Below are positions 55,206 to 64,000 of a DNA stretch of 64,000 nt, one piece after another; the stretch's first letter is position 1; each line of letters opens with the position of its first letter. The position numbers were made by a program, and so were the translations under genes. Origin of the DNA: JADGRB01 sp963835825. GTDB taxonomy: Bacteria; Myxococcota_A; Polyangia; Fen-1088. The stretch is from the NCBI GenBank assembly GCA_963835825.1, contig CAWIGZ010000005.1, positions 1 to 64,000 of the forward strand, written 5' to 3'. The notes under the pieces were generated by a model, which worked only from the letters and a program-made list of their open reading frames with translations, had not been told where the DNA came from and searched no databases.

Positions 55206-55700
55206 TCAGAGCTGCGTCTTGCTCCCGACACACTGGTTGTTCACGCAACCGCAGGTCTTGAGGGGCGTCAAGCAGGCGAGCAGACACTGCACCGGGGGCG
55301 GCGCCGGGGCGCTGGCCGGCTGACAGACGCCGCAGCAGCCGCTGCCGGCCCCTGCGTACAGCAGGCAGTCTCCGTTCGAATTGCATTCGCTCACGCCCGC
55401 GCCGCCGGCACCACCACCGGCCGCGCCGCCGATGCCACCGGCGCCGATCCCGGCGACGCCGCCCTTGCCGCCCGCGCCCCCGCCGCCGCCCTGACCGCCG
55501 CCCGCGCCGCCGGCGACGCCGCCTTGACCGCCGGCGCCACCGCCCCCGGAACCGCCGCGCGTCGAGGCATCGCCGGAGCCCGAATCGTGGCCTTCCGGCG
55601 CGTCTTGGCGCGCATCTATCTTCGTCGATGAATCGGCGGGCGAGCCGCCGGCTCCGCCGTCGGACTTCTTGGCGGTCACCGACCCGCAGCCGGTGGACAC
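55206..55700 (-). CDS. Gly-rich, Cys-containing lipoprotein
   Basis: A lipobox is seen just at the start ('LLGSILVVSTGC'), so the true start lies a little upstream of the GTG at 55700; no ATG/GTG/TTG is found in frame there, only an ATC-like codon near 55755, which may reflect an indel. An acidic 'DARQDAPEGHDSGSGD' is followed by a ~60-residue Gly/Ala run and a Cys-rich end ('CNSNGDCLLYAGAGSGCCGV', 'CLLACLTPLKTCGCVNNQC'). Typical of myxobacterial surface lipoproteins. Function unknown. Confidence 0.65.
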   Translation of the reverse strand: MSTGCGSVTAKKSDGGAGGSPADSSTKIDARQDAPEGHDSGSGDASTRGGSGGGGAGGQGGVAGGAGGGQGGGGGAGGKGGVAGIGAGGIGGAAGGGAGGAGVSECNSNGDCLLYAGAGSGCCGVCQPASAPAPPPVQCLLACLTPLKTCGCVNNQCVGSKTQL

Positions 55701-55783
55701 GACGAGGATGCTGCCGAGCAGGAGCGCGGCGATATCGAACCTACGCCTGGCGGTTCCGGGGATGGCCCGTCACCGGGTCGCCC

Positions 55784-56302
55784 TCACCGGGTCCGCCCCT
55801 CCGGCTGCCGCAGGCGCGAGAAGAACGAGCGCAGCAGCGCCGCCCCCTCGGCGCCGAGCACGCCGGGGACCACCTCGACCCGGTGGTTGAGGCGCGGATC
55901 GTCGAGCAGCGTATAGAGGGTCCGGGCGGCGCCGGCCTTGGGATCGTCGCACCCATAGTAGAGGCGCCGCAGGCGCGCGTTCACCAACGCCCCCGCGCAC
56001 ATCGGGCAGGGCTCCATCGTGACGAAGAGGTCGGCGCCCGTCAGCCGCCAGCTGCCGAGCGCGGCGGCCGCCCGGCGGAGCGCCAGGATCTCCGCGTGCG
56101 CCGTCGGATCGCTCCCCGTCTCCCGCTCGTTGTGGGCGATGGCGACGATCTCGTCGCCCACCACCACCACCGCGCCGACGGGCACCTCGCCCCGTCCGGC
56201 CGCCTCTTCGGCCGCCCCGAGGGCCCGGCGCATGAAGCCGAGCTCCCGCTCTCCGAAGGCAGCGACGGATTCGGGGAGTGAGACAGAGGCAGCGGTGGTC
56301 AT
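55784..56302 (-). CDS. tadA: tRNA-specific adenosine deaminase
   Basis: Converts A34 to inosine in tRNA-Arg(ACG). 172 residues, intact. Zinc and catalytic motifs: 'PTAHAEILALRRAA' (HAE) and 'TMEPCPMCAGALVNARLRRL' (PCxxC), with 'GEVPVGAVVV' before and 'NHRVEVVPGVLGAEGAALLR' after, as in TadA. Diverges from the M48 protease gene with 28 bases between starts, so the promoters overlap. Confidence 0.92.
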   Translation of the reverse strand: MTTAASVSLPESVAAFGERELGFMRRALGAAEEAAGRGEVPVGAVVVVGDEIVAIAHNERETGSDPTAHAEILALRRAAAALGSWRLTGADLFVTMEPCPMCAGALVNARLRRLYYGCDDPKAGAARTLYTLLDDPRLNHRVEVVPGVLGAEGAALLRSFFSRLRQPEGRTR

Positions 56303-56330
56303 CGGGAAGGCTTATTCTATTATCATTCCC

Positions 56331-57236
56331 GTGCCGAAACCCGAGATCGATCTGTCGTTTGCGCGCTACGTCGCGGCGCGGAAGGGGGACGTGGCGGCCC
56401 GCTCGCGCGAGGGGGCGGCCTACGCCTACGGCGGCGACATCAAGGTGCGCGCCGCGCTGGACCGCGTCCGGCCGGTGACGCTGGCGGTCGAGGCGGCGGT
56501 GCGGCTCTGGCAGTCGATGGAGAAGACCCGGATGCTCGGCACCGCCGTCAAGGTGACCGGCAAGCAGTTCCCGCGCATCGCCAAGCTGGCCGAGCGCTGC
56601 GCCGACACGCTGCGCATCCCGATGCCGACGCTCTACGTGTCGCCCAACATCGGGTCGCTCAACGCGCACACCTTCGGGACTGCGGAGGATCCTTACGTCG
56701 TCCTCAACGCCGCGCTGGTCGACCACCTGTCCGAGCCGGAGCTGCTGGACGTCATCGGCCACGAGTGCGGCCACATCCAGAACAACCACGTCGTCTACAT
56801 GACGACGCTCCACTTCCTGACCCACGCGGCGAACATGTTCCTGCGCTGGAGCGTCCGGCCGGCCGTGCTGGCGCTCAACGCCTGGGCGCGGCGGGCGGAG
56901 ATCACCTGCGATCGGGCCGGCCTCATCTGCACCGGGGACCTGGACGCGTCGATCGGCTGCCTGGTCAAGCTGGCGCTCGGGTCGCACAAGCTCTACAGCG
57001 ACGTGAACCTGGACGAGTACCTGGCCCAGCTCGACGAGGCGCAGAAGGGGATCGGCCGCTTGGACGAGCTCAGCCGAACGCACCCTTACCTTCCCAAGCG
57101 GGTGGCGGCGCTGCGGCTGTTCGCCGAGACCGCCTATTTCAAGGGCCTCAAGGGGGACGCGGACGCGGCGCCCGCCGGCACGTCGAAGCAGGAGTGCGAC
57201 GCGCGGGTCAGCGAGCTGCTCTCGGTGTTCAAATGA
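56331..57236 (+). CDS. M48-family zinc metalloprotease
   Basis: 301 residues from GTG 56331. Zinc motif HExxH in 'LLDVIGHECGHIQNNHVVYM', with the third ligand region 'RRAEITCDRAGLICTGD' (E..CDR, typical of M48 YcaL/HtpX-like proteases). 'LYVSPNIGSLNAHTFGTAED' precedes it. Only the segment 'FLTHAANMFLRWSVRPAVLA' is moderately hydrophobic, so it is soluble or peripheral. The end '...SKQECDARVSELLSVFK' is 15 bases before the first dynamin-like GTPase, so they probably form one operon. Confidence 0.88.
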   Translation: MPKPEIDLSFARYVAARKGDVAARSREGAAYAYGGDIKVRAALDRVRPVTLAVEAAVRLWQSMEKTRMLGTAVKVTGKQFPRIAKLAERCADTLRIPMPTLYVSPNIGSLNAHTFGTAEDPYVVLNAALVDHLSEPELLDVIGHECGHIQNNHVVYMTTLHFLTHAANMFLRWSVRPAVLALNAWARRAEITCDRAGLICTGDLDASIGCLVKLALGSHKLYSDVNLDEYLAQLDEAQKGIGRLDELSRTHPYLPKRVAALRLFAETAYFKGLKGDADAAPAGTSKQECDARVSELLSVFK

Positions 57237-57251
57237 CGACGCACCGGCGGC

Positions 57252-59039
57252 GTGCTGGAGGGGTCTGGACGCGCGCAAGGCGGCGATCCGCGGCGTGCTG
57301 GCCGATCTGGGCGCGCTGGCCGAGCGGGCCGGGCTGGCCTACGTCGCCCGCGACATCCGCGACACGCGGCTGCCCAAGCTGGACGACGAGCGGTTCACCG
57401 TCGTCGTGCTGGGGGAGTTCAACCACGGCAAGTCGACGTTCATCAACGCGCTGCTGGGCGCGCCGGTCATGCCGACCGGCATCACGCCGACCACCGCCGT
57501 GCTCGCGCACGTGATGCACGGACCGCAGCGCGACCGCGACGCTGGTCGGCGACGACGGCGCCCGCAAGACCGATCGCCGGCGCCGCGCTGGCCGACTGGC
57601 TGACCGTCGACGGACAGGCCCAGCAGGGCAAGGGGGACGGCAAGGGCGCCACCTTCCACCACATCGAGCTGACCCAGCCGGCGGCGCTGCTGGAGAACCA
57701 GCTGACCATCGTCGACACGCCCGGCGTCAACGACATCAACGAGCAGCGCGCCGAGATCACCTACGGCTACCTGCCGCGCGCCGACGCGGCGGTCTTCCTG
57801 CTCGACGCGACGCAGATCCTGACCGCCTCCGAGCGGCAGTTCCTGGAGGAGCGGATCCTGCGCTCGACGCGCGACCGGCTGCTGTTCGTGGTGGCCAAGA
57901 CCGATCTCCTCGACGAGGCGGAGCTGGCCGAGACGCTGGCCTTCGCCAGGAAGCACCTGGCGGCCATCGTGCCCGAGCCGGCGATCTTTCCGGTGTCGGC
58001 CAAGCGCGCGCTGGCCGGCGATCGCGCCGGATCGGGGATGGACGCCTTCGTCGCCGCGCTGGGCGCGACGGTGGCGAACCAGCGGCGGAAGCTGCTGCTC
58101 GATCACGCGCTGGCCGACGCCACGCGCGTCTCGGCCTTCGTGCGCCAGAGCCTGGCGATTCACCGGCGGTCGCTGGAGCTGCCGCTCCCCGAGCTGGAGC
58201 AGCGGATCGGGCGCGCGCACGAGCGGCTGCGCACCGGGAAGAAGGTGCTGGAGACGGCGGCGGCGACGGTGCGCGCCGAGACCGCGGCGCTCAAGGCCCG
58301 CGTGCGCCAGGACCTGGCCGACTTCACCGCCGAGCTGCGCGCCGCGGTGACGGCCGACATCGACACCGTCGACGCCGGCGACATCCGGCGTTACCTGTCG
58401 TTCTTCGTGCAGGACACCTGGAAGGCCTGGACCGAGACGGAAGGGGGACGGATCTCCGCCGAGCTGGAGAAGCTGGCCGAGACGGTGATCCAGGTGGCGA
58501 ACGAGAACGTGCGCGAGGTGCTGGACACCGTCACCACCGAGCTGGGGCCGGCCGACACCAAGGTCGAGATCAAGGTCGACACGCTCAAGTACGACGCCTC
58601 GATCTTCGCGCTGGGCGCCCTCGGCACCACGGTGTTCCTGTTCGTCGACGGGCTGGCGGGCGGCGTGCTGACGCTGGCGGCGCCGATCCTGGCGTTCGTG
58701 CTGCGGGGGAAGGTGGCCGCCGAGGTGAAGGTCGAGGCCAAGGCGCAGGCGCCGCTGGCGGTCGATCGGGTCGCCGCGCTGGTCGGCCCGAAGCTGGACG
58801 AGATCATCGACGGGTTCGGCGCGCGGCTGCTCGAGTTCGTGGCCCAGGCGGGCGACACGCTGACGCGCGGGATCTCCGAGGTGCTCGATCGGGCGCTGCG
58901 CGACCGGCGGGCCGCCGACGCGACCGTCTCCGCCACCGCCGACGCCGCCGGGATCGACGGCGCGCTCTCCGCGCTGCGCGCCATCGACGAGCGGATCGCC
59001 GAGATTCGCCAGAAGGTCTGGGCGCCCGAGAGCGCTTGA
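57252..59039 (+). CDS. dynamin-like GTPase 1, frameshifted
   Basis: Bacterial dynamin-like large GTPase, ~595 residues. G1 'LGEFNHGKSTFINALLG', G2 'PTGITPTTAVL', G3 'TIVDTPGVNDIN', G4 'VVAKTDLLDE'. A helical stalk follows ('LPELEQRIGRAHERLRTGKK', 'VRQDLADFTAELRAAVTADI') with a hydrophobic paddle-like segment 'SIFALGALGTTVFLFVDGLA', 'GGVLTLAAPILAFVLRG', expected to enter membrane. Frame breaks: one in a GGGG near 57265 (removing one G gives MLEGLDARKAAIRG) and others near 57540-57580. GTG 57252 fits. The stop overlaps the next gene's ATG (TGATG). Confidence 0.85.
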   Translation: MLEGSGRAQGGDPRRAGRSGRAGRAGRAGLRRPRHPRHAAAQAGRRAVHRRRAGGVQPRQVDVHQRAAGRAGHADRHHADHRRARARDARTAARPRRWSATTAPARPIAGAALADWLTVDGQAQQGKGDGKGATFHHIELTQPAALLENQLTIVDTPGVNDINEQRAEITYGYLPRADAAVFLLDATQILTASERQFLEERILRSTRDRLLFVVAKTDLLDEAELAETLAFARKHLAAIVPEPAIFPVSAKRALAGDRAGSGMDAFVAALGATVANQRRKLLLDHALADATRVSAFVRQSLAIHRRSLELPLPELEQRIGRAHERLRTGKKVLETAAATVRAETAALKARVRQDLADFTAELRAAVTADIDTVDAGDIRRYLSFFVQDTWKAWTETEGGRISAELEKLAETVIQVANENVREVLDTVTTELGPADTKVEIKVDTLKYDASIFALGALGTTVFLFVDGLAGGVLTLAAPILAFVLRGKVAAEVKVEAKAQAPLAVDRVAALVGPKLDEIIDGFGARLLEFVAQAGDTLTRGISEVLDRALRDRRAADATVSATADAAGIDGALSALRAIDERIAEIRQKVWAPESA

Positions 59040-61688
59040 TGGGGATCCTCGATCGCATCGCCGGGACGCTCGACGAGCTGACCGGCGACGGCCGGGCCGC
59101 GATCGCCGACGAGATCGCGCGCGCGCGGGCGGTGGCCGCCGACGGAGATCCGGCGCGCGCCGAAGCGCTGCTGGGCGAGCTCACCCGGCGGTCGCCCGAC
59201 GCCGCCGAGGCGCATCTGGCGCTCGGTGAGCTGCGGGCAGGGCGGGGGGCTCTCGAGGAGGCGGTCGCGCCGCTCGGACGGGCCGTCGATCTGGACGGCG
59301 GCTACGCGGCGGCGTGGTGCGCGCTCGGCGAAGCGCTGGCCGGCCTCGGACGGGTCGATCCGGCGCGCGATGCGCTTCGCAGGACGCTGACCCTGGCCTT
59401 CGACAGCCAGAACCTGCGGCGGCGCGCCACGGCGGCGCTGGGCCGGGTTCACGCGACGGCCGGCAAGCTGACCCACGCCGCGCGCGAGCTGCGGAAGGCG
59501 ATCGAGATGGGCGGCTCCGACGGCGCCGACGATCGCGACGGCTGGCGCTGGATTACGGCCGGGTGCTGGCCCGGCTCGGCGAGCGCGAGGCCTCGGAGTG
59601 GCTCACCCGGGCGGCGCGCGCCGAGGACGCCGACCCGGCGATCTTCGCCGAGGCGGCGGCGGCGGCCCCCGATGACGCCCGGACCGAGGCGCTGCTGCGC
59701 GAGGGTCTCGGCCGCGCGCCGGCGGACGTCGCGCTGCGCGCGGCGCTGGTCGCGTTTCTCCTGCGCGCCGCCCGCGCCGAGGAGGCGGCGGCGCTGGCCG
59801 AGGCCGCCGCGGCGGAGGCGCCCGCCGATCCGCGCGCCTGGGCGGCGCTGCGCGAGGCGGCCGCAGGCACCGGACACTGGCGCCAGGCGCTCGACGCGGC
59901 AGCGCGCGAGACGGCGCTCGGGGCACCGCCGCCGGCGGAGGCGCGCCTGGCGCTGGCGCTTGGCGCCGAGGATCGAGAGGCGCTGGTCGAGCTGGCGCGC
60001 ACCGAGCCGTCAATCGAGCCGTCATGGGCCGAAACCCTCGCGGCCTTCGTCGACGGCCGCGCCGCGGAGGCGGACCTGCTCCGGCTCGGGCGGCTGGCGC
60101 CGAACGAGACCAGCCGGCGGTTCGTGGCCCGCGCGGGCGCGCCGGGCGCGCCGCCCGCCGGACAGCTCGCCGGGCTGCTCGCCTGGGCGCACGAGCTGGC
60201 GAGCGCCACGCCCGCGCTGCTCGGGCCTCGCCCCCGCGGTGGGACGGGCCGCCGAGGCGTTCGACCGCCCGCTGCTGGTCGCCGTCATGGGCGAGTTCAA
60301 CGCCGGCAAGTCCTCTTTCGTGAACGCGCTCTGCGGCGCGGAGGTCGCCCCGACGGGCGTCACCCCCACGACCGCCACGATCAACGTGCTTCGGTATGGC
60401 GCCACGCCCGAGGCCCGCGTCGTTCATCACGACGGCTCGGCGCGGACCATCCCCGCGGCCGACGATCGCGGCTTTTCTGGGAACGCTGCGCGACGCCGGC
60501 GCGCGCGAAGTCCGGATGGTGGAGATCTTCCTGCCGGTCGAGGCGCTCCGTCGCGTCGAGATCGTCGACACGCCTGGCTTGAACTCGATCCGCCCCGAGC
60601 ACGAGCGGGTGGCGCGGGACTTCTTGCGCGACGCCGACGCCATCGTCTGGGTGTTCGCCGCCGGACAGGCCGCCAAGGCGACCGAGCGCGAGGCGCTGAC
60701 CCTGGCGCACGCGGCCGGCAAGCGGGTGGTGGGCCTCCTCAACAAGATCGACCGCGCGGACCCCGGCGAGGTGGGCGCGCTCGTTCGTCACGTCGAAACG
60801 ACGCTCGCCGATCTGGTCGATCCGGTGGTGCCGTTCTCGGCGACGCGGGCGACGGCGGCCCAGAAGGAGGGGAGGGCCGATTCGGGGCTGGCGGCCCTGA
60901 CGGCGGTGCTCGAGCAGCGGTTTCTCGCCGACGCGCGCGAGCTCAAGCGCGCCACCGCCACCGCCGCGCTTTCGCGTTTCGTGGCCTCCGCCCGGGCGGC
61001 GGCGCCGGCCCCGATCGCGTCCGATGTCGACGGCGGGCAGCGCGCGCTGCGGGCGCTGGCGCAGCGACTGCAGAGCGCGCTCGACGGCGAGCGAATCGCG
61101 CTGGCTGCGCGCATCGACGACGGCTACCGCCGGGCGGCCTTCGAGGTGCGCGAGTTCGTTCAGCCGCGCTCCTGGCTGTTCGGCGAGCACCGCGCCACGC
61201 CGGCCGACGAGGAGTTCCTGGCCGAGCTGCTCGAGGACGCCGTGGCGCAAGCGGCCGACGGCACCCGGAGCGCGCTGCGGGCGGCCCTCCTGCCGGCAAC
61301 GACAGATCCGGGCGACGACCCGGCCCAGACCGCCAAGCTGCGGGCCCGCGTCGCCCGGGCGATCGAGGCTGCGCTCGATCGCTTCACCGCCTACGCGCGC
61401 GGGGTCATCGAAGGCGGCGCCGTCCCCGATTTCTTTCGCCACCAACTCCCCCGCCTGAAGCTGGAGATCGCCGCCATCCGCGACGTGCTGGTTCGGCGCG
61501 CCCCCACGCCCGAGGAGCCGCTCTTCCTCGGATTGAAGCGCGACCTCGACGCGGCTTTCAGGGACGCCGCCGCCGCGCTCGCCGACGCGGCGGCCGACGA
61601 GACCATGCGCGCGCTCATCCACGACGAGCGGCTCACCCGGCCGCTCGATTCGCTCGCTCGCGCGGTCGAGGCGCTCACCGTCTCGTAG
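59039..61688 (+). CDS. TPR-fused dynamin-like GTPase 2, frameshifted
   Basis: ATG 59039. The N-terminal ~370 residues are TPR-like: 'RAEALLGELTRRSPDAAEAH', 'LALGELRAGRGALEEAVAPL', 'LDYGRVLARLGEREASEWLT', 'ALVAFLLRAARAEEAAALAE'. The GTPase follows: G1 'MGEFNAGKSSFVNALCG', G2 'PTGVTPTTATI', G3 'VEIVDTPGLNSIRPEH', G4 'VGLLNKIDRADP'; then a helical stalk to the end without an obvious long hydrophobic paddle. Breaks near 59550, 60235 and 60470. About 880 residues if repaired. Partner of GTPase 1; paired bacterial dynamins often form hetero-oligomers. Confidence 0.82.
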
Positions 61689-61694
61689 CGCCCT

Positions 61695-62531
61695 TCAGCG
61701 ACGCTGGCAGCGCGGGCAGAAGAAGGTCGCCCGCCCGCTGTCGACCCGCCGGCGGATCGGGGTGCCGCAGCGAAGGCAGGGTTCGCCCTCCCGGCCGTAG
61801 ACCAGCAGCGCGGCCGCGTTGTCGCCGCGCGCGCCGTCGACGTCGACATAGTCGCGCAGCGTGGTCCCCCGTCGGGCGATTCCACTCTCCAGCGCGTCGC
61901 GCACGGCCGCCAGGAGCTCGGCTGCCCGGCGCGCCAGACGCCTGGCCGGCGTGGCCGGGTGGGCGCCGGCCCGGAACAGCGCCTCGGCGACGTAGATGTT
62001 CCCCAGGCCGGCGATGCGCCGCTGGTCGAGCAGGAAGGCCTTGATCGGCGTCCGGGCGGCTCCGAGCGCCGCGGCCAGCGCCGGCGCGTCGAGCTCGGTG
62101 AGCGGATCCGGCCCGAGCGCGGCCAGCGCGGCATCGCCGGCGATCGGCCGTCCCGGCGTGACCCAGCCGAAGCGGCGCGCATCGACGAAGCGAAGCTCGT
62201 CGCCCCCGGCCAGCGTCAGCACGACATGCGTGTGCGGCACCCGCGCCGCCGCCTCCGGCTGAACGCGCAGGCGCCCGGTCATGCCGAGGTGAATGATGAT
62301 CCCGGCGCCCCGTCCCTGCGCGCCGTCGTCGACGTCGACGAGGATGTACTTGCCGCGCCGGCGCACCCCGGCGATCGCGCGCCCCACCGCGACGGCGCGC
62401 AGGCCGCGCAGATCGACCTTGCGCCCGAGGTGCAGCCCCTGGCCACTCCACCAGACCGCCTCGATCCGCCGCCCCCGCACCAGCGGTCCGAGGCCGCGGA
62501 CGATCGTTTCGACTTCCGGCAGCTCTGGCAT
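61695..62531 (-). CDS. mutM: formamidopyrimidine-DNA glycosylase
   Basis: Removes oxidised purines (8-oxoguanine, FapyG) and nicks the site. 278 residues, intact. Catalytic N-terminal 'PELPEVETIVRGL' (Pro-1, Glu-2 after Met removal), Lys in 'IIHLGMTGRLRVQP', 'DARRFGWV', helix-two-turn-helix 'LDQRRIAGLGNIYVAEALFR', 'YVDVDGARGDNAAALLVYGR' and the zinc finger 'CLRCGTPIRRRVDSGRATFF' with 'CPRC'. Separated by six bases from the converging GTPase 2 stop. Confidence 0.96.
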   Translation of the reverse strand: MPELPEVETIVRGLGPLVRGRRIEAVWWSGQGLHLGRKVDLRGLRAVAVGRAIAGVRRRGKYILVDVDDGAQGRGAGIIIHLGMTGRLRVQPEAAARVPHTHVVLTLAGGDELRFVDARRFGWVTPGRPIAGDAALAALGPDPLTELDAPALAAALGAARTPIKAFLLDQRRIAGLGNIYVAEALFRAGAHPATPARRLARRAAELLAAVRDALESGIARRGTTLRDYVDVDGARGDNAAALLVYGREGEPCLRCGTPIRRRVDSGRATFFCPRCQRR

Positions 62532-62542
62532 TTCGTCGCCGC

Positions 62543-63409
62543 CTAGGCCTTGACCCCGGCGTCGGCGAAAGCATCCGCCAGCCGGGCGAAGTCCGCCACG
62601 GAGAGCTCCTCGGCGCGCTTGGTCCCGGCGACGCCGCTGGCCGCCAGCGCCGCGGCGGCCAGCTCTTCGCCGAAGCCGTCGCCCAGCGCCCGCCGCAGCA
62701 TCTTTCGCCTGGTCGCAAACGCCCGCTTGACCACCTCTTCGAACAGCCCCGGATCGCGGACCGGCGCCAGCGGCGCGGGGCGAGGCACCAGGCTCAGCAC
62801 CGACGAGATCACCGCCGGCGCGGGGTGAAACGAGCCCGGCTTGACGTCGAACAGGATGCGCGCCTCGGCGTGCTGGGCCACCGCCACCGTGAGACGCCCG
62901 TAGACGCGGCTCCCCGGCGGGGCGGTGATCCGCTTGGCCATCTCGCGCTGGACCATCACCACCGCCCGCGCGACAGCGCCGGCGCGGCCGGCGTCGATCA
63001 CCGCCAGCACCAGCGCGCTGGCGATCTGATACGGCAGGTTCCCGACGACGATGAGCGGGCGTCCCGCGGCGCGCGCGGCCTCCGCGAAGTCGAAGCGGGC
63101 GGCGTCGGCGGCCGTCGGCTCGACGCGCGGCTCGCCGGCGAACTCGGCGCCCAGGACCCGCAGCATGTCGGGATCGCGCTCGAGCGCGACGATCCGCGCG
63201 GGCGGCGGCTCGATCGCCGCCAGCGCCGCCGTCAACGCGCCCAGCCCGGCGCCGATCTCGACCACCACGTCGTCGGCCCCGGCGCGCGCGGCAGCGGCGA
63301 TGCGGGCCAGCACCGTGCGATCGCGCAGGAAGTTCTGCCCCCAGGACTTCTTGGCCGCCAGCCCATGTCTGGCCAGCACCCGCCGCGGATCGTCGCTGGC
63401 CGGCGTCAA
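62543..63409 (-). CDS. rsmA: 16S rRNA dimethyladenosine transferase
   Basis: KsgA/RsmA, dimethylates A1518 and A1519 of 16S rRNA. 288 residues, intact. 'AAKKSWGQNFLRDRTVLARI', SAM motif 'VVEIGAGLGALTAALA', 'IVALERDPDMLRVL', catalytic 'IVVGNLPYQIASALVLAV', 'PGSRVYGRLTVAVAQHAEAR', 'PGSFHPAPAVISSV', 'RKMLRRALGDGF'. The start TTG 63409 overlaps the tsaD stop as TTGA, giving coupled translation. Confidence 0.93.
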   Translation of the reverse strand: MTPASDDPRRVLARHGLAAKKSWGQNFLRDRTVLARIAAAARAGADDVVVEIGAGLGALTAALAAIEPPPARIVALERDPDMLRVLGAEFAGEPRVEPTAADAARFDFAEAARAAGRPLIVVGNLPYQIASALVLAVIDAGRAGAVARAVVMVQREMAKRITAPPGSRVYGRLTVAVAQHAEARILFDVKPGSFHPAPAVISSVLSLVPRPAPLAPVRDPGLFEEVVKRAFATRRKMLRRALGDGFGEELAAAALAASGVAGTKRAEELSVADFARLADAFADAGVKA

Positions 63410-64000
63410 GACGGCGCGAGCGGCCCGCCGGGCGACAGCGGCAACCCGGGATCGACCGCCAGATCCAGTCCCGCGCGCTTGCCCCGCAAGAAGAGCGCGC
63501 TCCCCTCGGCGGCGATCATCGCGGCGTTGTCGGTGCAGCGCTTGGGCGGCGGAATGAAGAGACCGAAGCCGTCCTCGCGCGCCGCTTCGGCCAGCGCGGT
63601 GCGCAGCCCCCGGTTGGCCGCCACGCCGCCGCAGACGACCAGCGCGCCCAGCCCTTCGCGGACCAGCGCGCGCCGCGACTTGCGCACCAGCACGTCGACC
63701 ACCGCGGCTTGAAAGCTGGCGCAAAAGTCGGCCAGCGCGGCCCCCTGTGGAACCCCGGTCTTCGCCAGGCGCGTGGAAACCGCCGTCTTCAGCCCCGAGA
63801 AGCTGAAGTCGAGATCGTCGCGGGCCGGCAGCGCGCGCGGCAGCTCGACGGCGCGCGGGTCGCCGGTGGCGGCCAGCCGGTCGATGGCGACGCCGCCCGG
63901 ATAGCCGAGCCCCAGCAGCTTCCCCACCTTGTCGAACGCCTCCCCGGCCGCGTCGTCGCGGGTCGCGCCAAGCAGCGAGGTCCGCCCCGGCTCGTCGACA
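63406..64000 (-). CDS. tsaD: tRNA threonylcarbamoyladenosine transferase, partial at window edge
   Basis: C-terminal part of TsaD (Kae1/YgjD), which adds threonylcarbamoyl to A37 of ANN-decoding tRNAs. Seen: 'GATRDDAAGEAFDKVGKLLG', 'LGYPGGVAIDRLAATGDP', 'FSFSGLKTAVSTRL', 'LVVCGGVAANRGLRTALAEA', 'PPPKRCTDNAAMIAAEG'. The metal-binding Asp near the end is in CTDNAAM. The N-terminal half lies beyond position 64000. Overlaps rsmA. Confidence 0.95.
   Translation of the reverse strand, partial: VDEPGRTSLLGATRDDAAGEAFDKVGKLLGLGYPGGVAIDRLAATGDPRAVELPRALPARDDLDFSFSGLKTAVSTRLAKTGVPQGAALADFCASFQAAVVDVLVRKSRRALVREGLGALVVCGGVAANRGLRTALAEAAREDGFGLFIPPPKRCTDNAAMIAAEGSALFLRGKRAGLDLAVDPGLPLSPGGPLAPS

Overview
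The window is very GC-rich bacterial DNA. Its gene families point to a myxobacterium-like member of the Myxococcota: Hanks-type Ser/Thr kinases with Pro-rich linkers, FHA domains fused to a sigma-54 activator and to DUF4388, Cys/Gly-rich lipoproteins, TPR lipoproteins, a PilZ protein and a GGDEF protein. This assignment is inferred from gene content, not from a marker phylogeny.

The layout falls into two parts. Positions 1-24.7 kb form an eroded accessory zone. It opens with a TfoX-like protein and a UbiG-like methyltransferase, followed by broken genes (a small lipoprotein, a glyoxalase-fold protein, an unknown), a HigBA-type toxin-antitoxin pair, a GGDEF/PAS/GAF diguanylate cyclase and a TerB-like protein. 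At 6.9-12.2 kb mobile elements are nested: a rhuM remnant abuts an IS66-type element whose tnpC gene is split by an antisense group II intron. A plasmid-type mobilisation module (relaxase, accessory protein, excisionase-like protein, possible oriT) fills 12.9-16.4 kb and abuts a WD40-like lipoprotein gene that loses its frame there. From 16.4 to 23.4 kb lie decayed chromosomal genes and integrase debris. A frame-broken tyrosine integrase sits next to tRNA-Arg(CCG) at 23.4-24.7 kb.

Positions 25-64 kb are denser, mostly conserved chromosomal DNA. A signalling block (25-36.6 kb) holds an orphan YscO/FliJ-like stalk protein, two Ser/Thr kinases, an FHA-sigma-54 activator, an FHA-DUF4388 protein, a lipase, two tandem metallo-beta-lactamase-fold hydrolases and a histidine-kinase-like protein. 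A tightly coupled plus-strand operon at 37.1-42.8 kb carries a serine hydrolase, a PilZ protein, acyl-CoA carboxylase beta, a TPR lipoprotein and a LolB-like lipoprotein. Next come a Cys-module lipoprotein, metK, dacB, an FGE/SUMF1-like protein, a MerR-TPR protein, an NtrC-type regulator, glutathione synthetase, a porin-like protein, a thrombospondin-type-3 outer-membrane protein and a small hydrolase. The right end holds tadA diverging from an M48 protease followed by two dynamin-like GTPases, then mutM, rsmA and tsaD (cut by the window edge) on the other strand.

Many genes are broken by single-base frameshifts even where coding signal continues on both sides, including essential-looking or clearly conserved genes and some at G/C homopolymers. 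Much of this is probably assembly indel error. True decay is likeliest where pieces are missing or fused (rhuM, sigma factor, integrase tail, WD40 end). The most interesting system is the M48 protease plus paired dynamin-like GTPase operon at 56.3-61.7 kb.
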